Assembly: GCA_963851325.1 (NCBI GenBank)
Contig: CAWKOR010000001.1
Location: forward strand, 2,232,001-2,296,000
Length of the DNA stretch: 64,000 bases
DNA from: DATGKG01 sp963851325
Lineage (GTDB): Bacteria > Desulfobacterota > Binatia > Binatales > Binataceae
Direction of reading: 5' to 3'
A program made the translations under genes and the position numbers. Positions 25,536 through 34,425 of the stretch are shown piece after piece; positions within the stretch are counted from its first letter, which is position 1; each line of letters starts with the position of its first letter. The notes under the pieces were generated by a model. The model saw only the letters and a program-made list of their open reading frames with translations. It was not told where the DNA came from and ran no database searches.

Positions 25536-26180
25536 ATGAAAAAACGGTTGATGGCCGCTGTTACCCTTTTAGCGTTGATTGCCGCGGCTCCCGCGCGCGC
25601 CGATATAAAGCTCGCCTATGTCGACGTTCAGCGCGCGCTCAACGAATGCGAAGCGGGTAAGACCGCGAAGGCCGAGTTCCGCGTCAAGGTCCAGGGTGTC
25701 GAACAGAAGCTGCAGCGCGAACAGACCGACGTTGCTAACCTCAAGGACGAACTCGAGAAAAAAGGCATGCTCATGAAGCCCGAGCAGCGTCAGAGTCTGC
25801 AGGACGAGTACCTCAACAAGGCCAAGAACTTCGAGCGCAACTTCAAAGATTCCAAGGATGACCTCGAGCGCAAGGATCAGGAGATGACCGCCAAAATCAT
25901 CCACGACATCGCCGAAGTGATTCGCAACGTGGGAGAAAAAAGCGGCTACACCATGGTGATGGAAAAGGGCCAGATTCTGTGGGGAATTCCCAGCATCGAC
26001 ATCACCGACCAGGTCATTCGCACGTACAATAGCATGCACGTTAAGGTCGGAACGCTCGGAGGCGGAGCGGCCGCCGCGCAGAGCGCCGACAATGATGCCG
26101 GGGACGAGCAGCACGCCGGCGCATCCTCGCCGAGTGGCTTCGGCGCCGCGGCTGCCAGGCATTCGTCGATCTCGAAGTAG
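25536..26180 (+). CDS. skp: OmpH/Skp family periplasmic chaperone
   Basis: 214 residues. N-terminal signal peptide (MKKRLMAAVTLLALIAAAPARA), then the Skp core IKLAYVDVQRALNE followed by a long charged coiled coil (residues about 45-125) and GYTMVMEKGQILW. It shields unfolded outer-membrane proteins on their way to BamA. The C-terminal tail (about residues 180-214) is Ala/Ser-rich and longer than in E. coli. GGAGG lies upstream of ATG. The 130-base gap before it holds only a weak -10-like TATGAT (25504-25509). Confidence 0.85.
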   Translation: MKKRLMAAVTLLALIAAAPARADIKLAYVDVQRALNECEAGKTAKAEFRVKVQGVEQKLQREQTDVANLKDELEKKGMLMKPEQRQSLQDEYLNKAKNFERNFKDSKDDLERKDQEMTAKIIHDIAEVIRNVGEKSGYTMVMEKGQILWGIPSIDITDQVIRTYNSMHVKVGTLGGGAAAAQSADNDAGDEQHAGASSPSGFGAAAARHSSISK

Positions 26181-26197
26181 GGCTCCGCAAGGGCATT

Positions 26198-26653
26198 TTG
26201 GCAGACCACAAGAAGCACGGGTTCGATCGATTTCTGCGGATGCTGCCGCATCGCTACCCGTTTCTGATGGTGGACCGGGTGGTAGAGATCGCCGGCGGCA
26301 CGGCGCGCACGATCAAGAATGTGAGCAACAACGAGCCGTTCTTCGTCGGACATTTTCCGGGCAATCCGGTGATGCCGGGAGTGCTGATCATCGAGGCGCT
26401 CGCGCAATCGGCGGCCATTCTCGCGCTGGCCGAGATGAAATCCGACTCGCAGCGAATCTTCGTGCTGACCGGCATCGAGAAGGCGCGCTTTCGCAGGCCG
26501 GTCGTTCCCGGTGACCAGCTCGATATGGAAGTCAGCGTCATCCGCAGCCGCGGACCGCTTTGGAAGATGCACGCAGAAGCTCGCGTCGGCGGCGAAATCG
26601 CGGCCGAAGCCGAACTCTCCGCGATGGAAGTGTCCGAGGAGAAATTGTCATAG
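26198..26653 (+). CDS. fabZ: 3-hydroxyacyl-ACP dehydratase FabZ
   Basis: 151 residues. Dehydrates beta-hydroxyacyl-ACP in fatty acid elongation; sits in lpx clusters because it competes with LpxA for hydroxyacyl-ACP. PHRYPFLMVDRV, the catalytic His in GHFPGNPVMPGV and catalytic Glu in LIIEALAQ are intact. The start is TTG 26198 (no ATG near the N-terminus), eighteen bases after skp. Its usual neighbour lpxD, normally between skp and fabZ, is missing here. Confidence 0.93.
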   Translation: MADHKKHGFDRFLRMLPHRYPFLMVDRVVEIAGGTARTIKNVSNNEPFFVGHFPGNPVMPGVLIIEALAQSAAILALAEMKSDSQRIFVLTGIEKARFRRPVVPGDQLDMEVSVIRSRGPLWKMHAEARVGGEIAAEAELSAMEVSEEKLS

Positions 26654-27441
26654 CCGGCAAGGTTCATCCTTCAGCGGTGATCGACAGCCGCGCGGAACTC
26701 GACACTTCGGTCGAGGTCGGCCCCGGCGCCGTCATCGGTCCCAACGTGCGCATCGGCGCGAATACCGTGGTGGGTCCGTATGCGGTCATCGAAAGCAACA
26801 CCACTATCGGCGCGCGCAACCACATCTTTCAGTTCGCCTCGATCGGCGCGGAACCTCAGGACTTGAAGTTTAAGGGCGAACCTTCAGTGGTCGAGATTGG
26901 CGACGATAATCTGATTCGCGAGTTCTGCACCATTCATCGCGGCACCACGGGCGGAGGGATGGTGACCCGGATTGGTAATCACGTTCTCGCGATGAACTAC
27001 GTACACATCGCCCATGACTGCATCATCGGCGATCACTGTATCCTCGCCAACTCGACCGAGCTCGCGGGTCATATTGTGTTCGAGGATCATGTTCGCGCGA
27101 TGGGCGGCGTGCTTATTCAACAGTTTACCCGGATGGGCGCATACTCAATGCTGGCCGCTGGCGCGCGCGTCGAACTCGACGTTCCTCCCTACGCAATCGC
27201 TTCCGGAGACCGGGCGCGCCTGGTCGGAGTTCATGAAATCGGACTCCAGCGCGGCGGATTCAGCGCGGAACAGATCGCGGTGATCAAGAACGCGATGCGT
27301 AAACTGTTTTTTTCGAAGTTGACGCGCGAAGAAGCCATCAAGGAAGTCCTGGCCGAGTATAGCGGCGTCCCTGAAGTAGAGCGCCTGGTGAGCTTCATCC
27401 AGAAATCCCAACGCGGCGTCGTCGGGCGCGAGCGTGAATAG
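26644..27441 (+). CDS. lpxA: UDP-GlcNAc(3N) acyltransferase LpxA
   Basis: About 265 residues. First enzyme of lipid A synthesis, adding a hydroxyacyl chain to UDP-GlcNAc or its 3-amino analogue. A left-handed beta-helix of hexapeptide repeats covers residues about 5-190; catalytic His is in VHIAHDCIIG, and the C-terminal helical domain carries RGGFSAEQIAVIKNA. No ATG, GTG or TTG lies at the expected N-terminus: the frame reads ATT (26644), GTC, ATA (26650) before GKVHPSAVID. GAGGAG sits just upstream. Alternatives are a TTG at 26560 deep in fabZ or an internal GTG. Overlaps lpxI by eight bases. Confidence 0.88.
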   Translation: MVIAGKVHPSAVIDSRAELDTSVEVGPGAVIGPNVRIGANTVVGPYAVIESNTTIGARNHIFQFASIGAEPQDLKFKGEPSVVEIGDDNLIREFCTIHRGTTGGGMVTRIGNHVLAMNYVHIAHDCIIGDHCILANSTELAGHIVFEDHVRAMGGVLIQQFTRMGAYSMLAAGARVELDVPPYAIASGDRARLVGVHEIGLQRGGFSAEQIAVIKNAMRKLFFSKLTREEAIKEVLAEYSGVPEVERLVSFIQKSQRGVVGRERE

Positions 27442-28237
27442 CCTTGGCCTCATCGCGGGCAACGGAGTCTTCCCCCTCGAAGTTGCCATCGCTGCGCGCC
27501 GCCATGGAATCAAACTGGTCGCACTCGCACATCAGGGCGAGACCAAACCTGAACTCGAAGCGCAGGTCGACCAACTGACGTGGATCAAGGTCGGCGAGCT
27601 GCAAAAAATTATCGATGTGTTGAAAAGCGCCGGCGTCGAGAATGCTGCGATGGCGGGTGGAATCTCGCGTGCCCGACTCGCCGATTCCTTTGCTCCCGAC
27701 GAGCGCGCGATGAAGATGCTGGCCTCGATCACGCGCTGGAGCGACGACGCGGTCCTGCGCGCCATCGCGCACGAAATCGAAATAGACGGGATCCCGGTAA
27801 TCGATCCGGTCCCCTTTATGGACGATGCGATCGCGAAACCCGGGCTGATGACCGGCCCCGAACCGGAAGCGGGAAAGACTCGCGACCTCGATCTCGCATT
27901 TCGTGTCGCGCGCAGCCTCGGCGCATTCGACATCGGGCAGAGCGTCGCGGTGCGCGGTGGAGTGGTGTACTCGGTCGAAGCGGTTGAAGGCACCGATGCG
28001 GCGCTGCGGCGTGCGGCATTGATAGCGGGGAAAGGCCTCGTCATCGCAAAGGTGGCCAAGCCGGGGCAGGATTTGCGGTTCGACCGGCCGGCCATCGGAC
28101 CCGCCACGATCGAATTGCTGGTGGAAATCGGGGCCGCGATGATCGGCATCGAAGCAGACAAATGCCTGCTGCTCGAGCGCGAGCGTACCCTCGCGCTGGC
28201 GCAATCCTCCAGCGTCACGGTGTACGGACATGCCTGA
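27434..28237 (+). CDS. lpxI: UDP-2,3-diacylglucosamine pyrophosphatase LpxI
   Basis: 267 residues. Cleaves UDP-2,3-diacylglucosamine to lipid X, the job of LpxH in E. coli. LpxI has an unrelated fold (DUF1009): GLIAGNGVFPLEVA at the N-terminus, AMAGGISRARL, LDLAFRVARSLGAFDIGQSV, VEAVEGTDAALRRA and the end EADKCLLLER. GTG 27434 start, overlapping lpxA; stop overlaps the next gene by eight bases. Its presence explains the lack of lpxH here. Confidence 0.92.
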   Translation: MNSLGLIAGNGVFPLEVAIAARRHGIKLVALAHQGETKPELEAQVDQLTWIKVGELQKIIDVLKSAGVENAAMAGGISRARLADSFAPDERAMKMLASITRWSDDAVLRAIAHEIEIDGIPVIDPVPFMDDAIAKPGLMTGPEPEAGKTRDLDLAFRVARSLGAFDIGQSVAVRGGVVYSVEAVEGTDAALRRAALIAGKGLVIAKVAKPGQDLRFDRPAIGPATIELLVEIGAAMIGIEADKCLLLERERTLALAQSSSVTVYGHA

Positions 28238-29168
28238 GATTCTCGCCGCAGTGGTCGGCGCCGGCCGCCTGGGGAGCCTTCATGCGGCGAAGTATGCGGC
28301 GACTCCGGGCGTCAGGCTCACGCAGGTGGTGGACATCGATGGCGCGCGGGCAGCGCAACTCGCGGCGCAATTCGGCGCCGCCTCAATAACCGACTATCGC
28401 GCGCTCGCCAAACCGCTGGACGTCGTGACCGTCGCGTCGCCTGGCGTCACGCATTTTGAAATCGCCTCGCACCTGCTGCGCGCCGGATTCGACGTGCTGC
28501 TGGAGAAACCGATGGCGGCGTCGATCGATGACGCTCGCACGCTGGCCGCGCTGTCCGAGGGCAGCGATCGCATCCTGCAGATCGGCCATCTGGAGCGCTT
28601 CAATCCGGTGGTCAATCATCTGCGCTCGATTCTCAACCGGCCGCGCTTTGTCGAATGCCATCGCCTCGCGCCCTTCACCGAACGCGGCACCGACGTCGAT
28701 GTGGTATTGGATCTGATGGTGCACGACCTCGACGTGCTGATGTCTCTAACCGGCGCGGCAGCGACTTCGGTCGAGGCTCTGGGGGTGGCGGTGCTGACCG
28801 ATCAGATCGATGTTGCCAATGCGCGCATTCGTTTCAGCAACGGCATGATCGCGAATATGAACGTGAGCCGAGTGGCGCCGCGGCGCGAGCGCAAGATCCG
28901 ATTCTTCCAGCCCGATGCGTACATTTCCGTCGACTATGAGGCACGCCGGGTTCAGGTTTATCGCAAGAGCCCCGCGCCTGCCGGAACCGCATTTCCGATT
29001 ATTTCCGCCGAGCAAATCGATCTCGGCGAGGCCGATCCGCTCGCCGATGAGGTCGCCGCATTCATTGCCTCGGTGCGCGATCGCTCCACTCCTGCGGTGA
29101 CTGCGCGCGATGGGCTGCGTGTGATTGAATTGATCGAACGAATCCGCATTTGCATGGAGCAGCCATGA
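28230..29168 (+). CDS. Gfo/Idh/MocA family oxidoreductase in the lpx operon
   Basis: 312 residues. N-terminal Rossmann domain with VVGAGRLGSLHAAKYA, the family EKP motif in LLEKPMAAS, and DLMVHDLDVLMSLTG in the catalytic region. In some bacteria a Gfo/Idh enzyme of lpx operons (GnnA) oxidises UDP-GlcNAc for later amination by GnnB, so lipid A carries GlcN3N. No GnnB-like aminotransferase is seen in this window, so that role is only a possibility. Coupled to both lpxI and the SCO1 gene. Confidence 0.85.
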   Translation: MPEILAAVVGAGRLGSLHAAKYAATPGVRLTQVVDIDGARAAQLAAQFGAASITDYRALAKPLDVVTVASPGVTHFEIASHLLRAGFDVLLEKPMAASIDDARTLAALSEGSDRILQIGHLERFNPVVNHLRSILNRPRFVECHRLAPFTERGTDVDVVLDLMVHDLDVLMSLTGAAATSVEALGVAVLTDQIDVANARIRFSNGMIANMNVSRVAPRRERKIRFFQPDAYISVDYEARRVQVYRKSPAPAGTAFPIISAEQIDLGEADPLADEVAAFIASVRDRSTPAVTARDGLRVIELIERIRICMEQP

Positions 29169-29776
29169 TGGCCCGGTTTTCAGCGCTCGCGAAACAGTTC
29201 GCAATTCTCGCGCTCGTGATATGCGTCCTCGCGTTCGCGGGGTGCCGTGGCAACGACGAAACCGGTTCATTTCCAGCCGCCAACAAGGACGATTGTCTGC
29301 CGAACCTCGCGCTGATCGATCAAAACGGGCAAAGCGTGAATCTGAGCTCGCTCAAGGGCGAGTATGTACTCATCAACTTCATCTATACTGGATGCACCGG
29401 GACCTGCCCGATGCTGACCTCGAAAATGGCCATGGTCGAAAAGCAACTCGCGCCTGAACTCGGCAAAAAGGTCCATCTGGTGTCGATCACCCTGGATCCC
29501 GAACACGATGATCCTGCGCGACTCTTGAAATACGCCAATGAGCATGGCGCGAATGGCGCGGACTGGATTTTCCTTACCGGCACGCCGGCGCAGATCGACG
29601 AATATCTCGCGATTTTCAAAATCAAACGCAGCCGCGAGGCCGACGGCTCTATCGACCACGTCACCACCAGTTTTCTGCTCGGTCCCGACGGTAGGCAAAT
29701 CCGCCAATACGACGGCATTGCGGTGACACCTTCGACCATGGCCGACGACGTCAATCGGGCGATTTCGAACGGATAA
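29165..29776 (+). CDS. SCO1/SenC/PrrC family copper-binding thioredoxin-like lipoprotein
   Basis: About 203 residues. Lipoprotein signal ends at AFAGC. The thioredoxin fold has the SCO copper motif CTGTCP (CxxxC) in NFIYTGCTGTCP and the conserved His in DHVTTSFLL. SCO proteins deliver copper to the CuA site of cytochrome c oxidase or act as periplasmic thiol reductants. ATG 29165 overlaps the upstream stop (ATGA) and follows GGAG. It precedes a CopC-like gene, so copper handling is plausible. Its place in an lpx operon is unusual. Confidence 0.88.
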   Translation: MMARFSALAKQFAILALVICVLAFAGCRGNDETGSFPAANKDDCLPNLALIDQNGQSVNLSSLKGEYVLINFIYTGCTGTCPMLTSKMAMVEKQLAPELGKKVHLVSITLDPEHDDPARLLKYANEHGANGADWIFLTGTPAQIDEYLAIFKIKRSREADGSIDHVTTSFLLGPDGRQIRQYDGIAVTPSTMADDVNRAISNG

Positions 29777-29777
29777 G

Positions 29778-30155
29778 ATGGCTCGGGGTGCAAAACATGC
29801 GCTGCGACTGGCGCTTGCTTCTTTCGCTATCGCGGTCTTCTCCCCGGCGGCATTAGCGCATTGTTTTCCCGAACAGTCCGCTCCCTCCGCGGGCAGCGTA
29901 TTGAAGCAGCCACCATCCCAAGTGGCGATACACTTCGACAACCAGTTCAATCCGGCCTCGACCACGATTCGCGTGCTCAATGAAAACGGCGATGTAGTTT
30001 CGGGCGCCGACACGCCAAGTCCAGATGATCGCACGCTGACGGTGCTGCTGAAGCCGCTTTCCGATGGCCAATACTTCGTCAAATGGCGCGCTCTTTCCAA
30101 GGACGGCGATCACACGATGGGCGCGTACAGCTTTACGGTCAAAAGCGCGCATTGA
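29778..30155 (+). CDS. CopC/YobA-domain copper-binding periplasmic protein
   Basis: 125 residues. Signal peptide (LALASFAIAVFSPAALA) with mature protein starting AHCFPEQSAPSAG; the N-terminal His after cleavage is the usual copper ligand of CopC. The fold ends with DGDHTMGAYSFTV, the C-terminal signature. It starts two bases after the SCO1 gene, suggesting joint copper delivery. The stop shares bases with the TTG proposed for lpxB. Confidence 0.85.
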   Translation: MARGAKHALRLALASFAIAVFSPAALAHCFPEQSAPSAGSVLKQPPSQVAIHFDNQFNPASTTIRVLNENGDVVSGADTPSPDDRTLTVLLKPLSDGQYFVKWRALSKDGDHTMGAYSFTVKSAH

Positions 30156-31351
30156 GCGCGCAACCAGGGCGCGCAGACAATTTGGCGGAACCCAGCGCAA
30201 TCCTCAGCGAACATCCTCGCCGCCCACGACGCATCATGATCGTCGCCGGCGAGGCCTCAGGCGATCTGCACGGCGGCGATCTCGCACGACAAATCCTGGC
30301 GCTCGATCCTTCTTGTGAACTATTCGGAATTGCGGGCGCACAGATGCGAGCGGCGGGAGTGCAGGCCAACGTTCGCATCGAAGACATTCACGGGCTCGGG
30401 CTGACGGAACTGATCTCGACCATCGGATTGTCGCTCGCGACCATGCGCGATCTTCGGCGCATCCTGCGCTCCGACCAGCCTGACCTCGTGATCCTGATTG
30501 ATTACGCGGAGTTCAACCTGGTGCTGGCGGGCATTGCCAGGCGCGCCGGCGTGCCGGTGCTCTACTACATTACGCCGCAGGTGTGGGCGTGGCGGCGCGG
30601 GCGGATCAGGAAAATCGTCGAGCGATCGAACCGCTTAGCGGTCGTACTACCATTTGAAAAGGAACTCTACGGACTGGCGGGAGACCGCGTGAGCTTCGTC
30701 GGTCATCCGCTGCTCGATCGGGTCGTCCCTGCGCAAGGCCGCGCGGAAACCCTCGCGCGCCATGGCTTGCCTCCCCACTCGAAGCTGTTGGCGTTACTTC
30801 CGGGCAGTCGGCGCGCCGAAGTGCGATACATTCTGCCCCCGATGGTGGAAGCCGCTCGCACCCTGGCCCGCGACCATCGCCTAGTTCCCGTAATCGCGCT
30901 GGCGCCGACCCTTACGCGGGAAGAGCTCGCGGAGCAGGCCAAAACCGATTTGGGCGGGATACGTATTATCCAGGGCGACACGTATAGTATCATTGCTGCC
31001 AGTGAGGTCGCGCTGGTGGCCTCGGGCACCGCGACGCTGGAAACCGCGCTGCTCGGCTGCCCGATGGTCATTGCCTACAAAGTGTCGCCTCTGACCTACA
31101 TACTGGGAAGGATGCTCATCACCGGGGTCAATTTCATCGGAATGCCGAACATACTGGCGGGAGAAAAAATCGTCCCGGAACTGATTCAAGGCGAACTGAC
31201 CGCCCGCAACCTGGTTCGCGCCTCCGAACCGCTGCTGCACGATACGATCCGCAACCAAACTATCACGCATCTGAACTCGCTGCGCGGGCGCCTGGGCGCT
31301 CCCGGAGCCGCCGCGCGCGTCGCCGCCCTCGCGCTCTCGATGCTGTCATGA
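30152..31351 (+). CDS. lpxB: lipid-A-disaccharide synthase LpxB
   Basis: Glycosyltransferase (GT19) joining UDP-diacylglucosamine and lipid X. IMIVAGEASGDLHGGDLAR at the N-terminus, ILIDYAEFNL, YYITPQVWAWRRGR, GHPLLDR, LLPGSRRAEV and VASGTATLETAL are in the expected order. The start is uncertain: TTG 30152 overlaps the copC stop (TTGA) and gives 399 residues, ATG 30236 gives 371 and begins right at the conserved segment. Overlaps msbA by four bases. Confidence 0.93.
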   Translation: MSAQPGRADNLAEPSAILSEHPRRPRRIMIVAGEASGDLHGGDLARQILALDPSCELFGIAGAQMRAAGVQANVRIEDIHGLGLTELISTIGLSLATMRDLRRILRSDQPDLVILIDYAEFNLVLAGIARRAGVPVLYYITPQVWAWRRGRIRKIVERSNRLAVVLPFEKELYGLAGDRVSFVGHPLLDRVVPAQGRAETLARHGLPPHSKLLALLPGSRRAEVRYILPPMVEAARTLARDHRLVPVIALAPTLTREELAEQAKTDLGGIRIIQGDTYSIIAASEVALVASGTATLETALLGCPMVIAYKVSPLTYILGRMLITGVNFIGMPNILAGEKIVPELIQGELTARNLVRASEPLLHDTIRNQTITHLNSLRGRLGAPGAAARVAALALSMLS

Positions 31352-33120
31352 AGATGCTCACTCCGCTTACCCGGCGCGTGCTGGCGTACTTGCGGCCCTA
31401 CCGGTTTCCGTACATGGCGTTGCTGGTGGTCACGATGATCGCAAGCAGCGCTACCGACGGTGCAATTCCGTTCATCATCAAGCACTTCATCGATCAGATT
31501 TCTCATCTGAAAAGCATTCAGGTGTTGCAGACCATTTCTCTCGAGCTGGTTGCGGTGGTGGTGCTGCGCTCATTGTCCGGCTTCGGCGAGGATTACCTCA
31601 GCGCGTATATCGGACAGCACATTACCCTCGATATCCGATCTCAGCTGAATCGCAGACTTCAACGGATGCCGCTGGCGTTCTTCAATCGCACACCCAGCGG
31701 CATGATGATGTCGCGCGTGGTTAACGATGTCAGCGTTATTTCCAGCGGTATCACCGACGGCGCTTTTTCCGTGATTGGAGAAGGCGCACGCCTGATCGCC
31801 GTGCTCGGCGCCGCATTCTGGATTGACTGGAAACTCGCGCTCATCGCATTCGTAGTGTTTCCGTGCGCAGTCGGACCGGTGATGGCGTTCTCACGCCGTA
31901 TGCGCAAGCTCACCAAGAAGGCGCAGAAGCAGATGAGCGGAATCACTTCGCTGCTGCAGGAAGCCTACCAGGGCAACCGCGTGGTCAAGGCGTTCGGAAT
32001 GGAGGAGTACGAACGGGAACGCTTCGACGTCGAGTTGCGCCGCCTGTTTAAGTTCTACATGCGCGCCGCCGTCATCAAGGCCTCGACCGGCCCGATGATC
32101 GAAGCGATGGCGGCGATCGCGTTTTTGATCGCGCTTTGGTACGGGACCGCCTCGGTCATTCACGGCACGCGATCGATCGGGACCTTTGGCGCTTTCCTGG
32201 CCGCGATGCTGATTGTCTACGAGCCGTTCAAGCGACTTGCGCGCATCAACAATACCGTGCAGCAAAGCCTCGGCGCCTCCGAGCGCGTGTTCGACATGAT
32301 GGACCAGCCGATCGAAATCCACGATGCTCCCGACTCCGCGGTGCTCGGCCCCGTCAACCATAGCATTCGGCTGGAGAACGTCAGTTTCCGCTATGCGAAA
32401 GAATGGGTGCTGCGCGACATCAATCTCGAGATTCCCGCCGGCAAGGTCGTCGCGCTGGTCGGCATGAGCGGCGGCGGCAAATCGACGCTGGCGGATCTGA
32501 TCCCGCGTTTCCATGACGTGCAGGAAGGTCGGATTACGGTCGACAACCTCGATGTTCGTGAAATCCGACTGGAGTCGCTCCGCGCCCAAATCGGCATCGT
32601 CACGCAACACACATTCCTCTTCAACGATACTATCCGCGCGAACATCGCGTACGGCAGCCAGGCCAGGACCGAGGAACAGGTGATTGCGGCGGCCACCGCG
32701 GCCAACGCTCACAACTTCATCATCCAATTGCCCAGGGGCTACTCCACCATGGTCGGCGAGATGGGGGTCCGGTTGTCCGGAGGAGAGCGCCAGCGAATCG
32801 CAATCGCGCGTGCATTGCTGAAGGATGCACCGATCCTGATTCTCGATGAAGCGACGTCCTCACTCGATTCGGAATCGGAGCGCGCGGTGCAGGACGCACT
32901 GGAGACGCTGATGCGCAACCGCACCACCCTGGTAATTGCACATCGGCTATCGACGGTGCGCCGCGCCGACAAGATAATTGTGCTGGTGCGCGGCCGGATT
33001 GTCGAAGAAGGCACCCATGACGAGTTGTTTGCGCGTGGCCAGGAATATCGCAAACTTTACGATTTGCAGTTCATGGCCGCGCCCGAAATCGAAGAGGGCG
33101 AAAACGTCGTGGTCAACTAG
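31348..33120 (+). CDS. msbA: lipid A export ABC transporter MsbA
   Basis: 590 residues, one membrane domain fused to one ATPase. Six transmembrane helices cover residues about 15-310; the nucleotide-binding domain has Walker A VGMSGGGKST, signature RLSGGERQRIAIARA, Walker B ILILDEATSSLD and switch His IAHRLS. Flips lipid A-core across the inner membrane. Assignment to MsbA rather than another exporter rests on family features and position between lpxB and waaA. Ends with TAG. Confidence 0.92.
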   Translation: MKMLTPLTRRVLAYLRPYRFPYMALLVVTMIASSATDGAIPFIIKHFIDQISHLKSIQVLQTISLELVAVVVLRSLSGFGEDYLSAYIGQHITLDIRSQLNRRLQRMPLAFFNRTPSGMMMSRVVNDVSVISSGITDGAFSVIGEGARLIAVLGAAFWIDWKLALIAFVVFPCAVGPVMAFSRRMRKLTKKAQKQMSGITSLLQEAYQGNRVVKAFGMEEYERERFDVELRRLFKFYMRAAVIKASTGPMIEAMAAIAFLIALWYGTASVIHGTRSIGTFGAFLAAMLIVYEPFKRLARINNTVQQSLGASERVFDMMDQPIEIHDAPDSAVLGPVNHSIRLENVSFRYAKEWVLRDINLEIPAGKVVALVGMSGGGKSTLADLIPRFHDVQEGRITVDNLDVREIRLESLRAQIGIVTQHTFLFNDTIRANIAYGSQARTEEQVIAAATAANAHNFIIQLPRGYSTMVGEMGVRLSGGERQRIAIARALLKDAPILILDEATSSLDSESERAVQDALETLMRNRTTLVIAHRLSTVRRADKIIVLVRGRIVEEGTHDELFARGQEYRKLYDLQFMAAPEIEEGENVVVN

Positions 33121-33168
33121 ATCGGCTCAGGTCTGGCGCCGCGGCTTGCACACAGATCGGGTCTCCAG

Positions 33169-34425
33169 TTGATACTGCACGCAATTTATAACCTGCTCTG
33201 GTATCCGGCGCTGCCGTTCGTGCTGCTGGCCTCCAATGGGGCCGATGCGCAAGGCTCCCGCGAACGCATGGGGATCGCCGCGCCGCGCGCGAAATCCAGC
33301 GCGCTGCGTATCTGGGCACATGCTTCATCGGTTGGCGAAATCGAAGCCATCCACAGCGTGATGATGCGCCTGATGCGGGATGCTCCGGCGTCGACCGCCG
33401 TCATAACTGCGATGACTACGGCGGGCCGCGACGTCGCTCGCCGGCGAATTCCAAAGGCCACCGCGCATTTGCTCGCACCGCTGGATAACCCCTCCGCCGT
33501 GCGCGCGTTCCTGCGGCGGGTGCGTCCCGACCTCGTCCTGATCGCCGAAACCGAGTTGTGGCCGAACTACTTTCATGAAGCGAAAAAGTCCGGCGCCAGG
33601 ATCGCCATCGTCAATGGCAGAATTTCCGCGCGTTCGCTTGCACGCTACCAGCGTCTGGGAAAACTGTTCAGCCGAGCGATTCAGTGCGCCGATCTGATCA
33701 TGGCGCAGACCACGCATGACGTTGATCGTTTCGTCGCGATGGGGGTCGACCGCAATCGCATCGTGGTGACCGGTAATACCAAATTCGATCCCGACGCTGC
33801 GGGCGAAATGCCGCTGCGCCGTGAACTGCAGGAATTCGCCGGCGAGCGGCCGATTTTTGTAGCCGGTTCAACCGCCGCAGGCGAGGAGGAAATCGTCCTC
33901 AATGCCTACCTGGCGTTGCGCAAGGAGTTCCCCGCACTCGCGTTGATTGTCGCACCGCGTCATCTGGTGCGCGTGCTCGAAGTAGAAAACCTGGTCGCCG
34001 AGCGTTCTCTGAAATTTGTGCGCGCCAGCGCGAGTCGCTTTGCTCCCGATGCGGACGTGCTGATCCTCGACACCATGGGAGAGCTGCGGGCGCTCTATCG
34101 TCGCGCCACGGTGGCATTCGTCGGCGGAACCCTCAACGAGGTTCGCGGAGGGCAGAATCCCGCCGAACCCGCATCATTCAGCGTGCCGGTGATGTTCGGT
34201 CCATACTATGAGAATCAGCAGGAGACCGCGTCCGCGCTGGTCGCAGCAGGTGGTGCGCGAGTAGTGGACGGCGCCGACGATATCGTTCGCACCGCCACCA
34301 AATGGCTCGCCAACGATGACTTGCGCAGAACCGCCGGACGCGCAGCACGCGAGTGCATCGTGCAGTTGAGCGGCGGAGTGAGCACGTCGTTGATGCATCT
34401 GCGGACGCTGATTACGCTCGACTGA
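33169..34425 (+). CDS. waaA: Kdo transferase WaaA (KdtA)
   Basis: 418 residues, GT30. Transfers Kdo from CMP-Kdo to lipid IVA. An N-terminal hydrophobic anchor ILHAIYNLLWYPALPFVLL precedes IWAHASSVGEIEA (catalytic Glu in SVGE), LIAETELWPNY, VNGRIS, AGSTAAGEEE and FVGGTLNEVRGGQNPAEPA. TTG 33169 is the only suitable start; the 48-base gap before it has no clear ribosome binding site. The stop overlaps lpxK (TGATG). Confidence 0.93.
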   Translation: MILHAIYNLLWYPALPFVLLASNGADAQGSRERMGIAAPRAKSSALRIWAHASSVGEIEAIHSVMMRLMRDAPASTAVITAMTTAGRDVARRRIPKATAHLLAPLDNPSAVRAFLRRVRPDLVLIAETELWPNYFHEAKKSGARIAIVNGRISARSLARYQRLGKLFSRAIQCADLIMAQTTHDVDRFVAMGVDRNRIVVTGNTKFDPDAAGEMPLRRELQEFAGERPIFVAGSTAAGEEEIVLNAYLALRKEFPALALIVAPRHLVRVLEVENLVAERSLKFVRASASRFAPDADVLILDTMGELRALYRRATVAFVGGTLNEVRGGQNPAEPASFSVPVMFGPYYENQQETASALVAAGGARVVDGADDIVRTATKWLANDDLRRTAGRAARECIVQLSGGVSTSLMHLRTLITLD

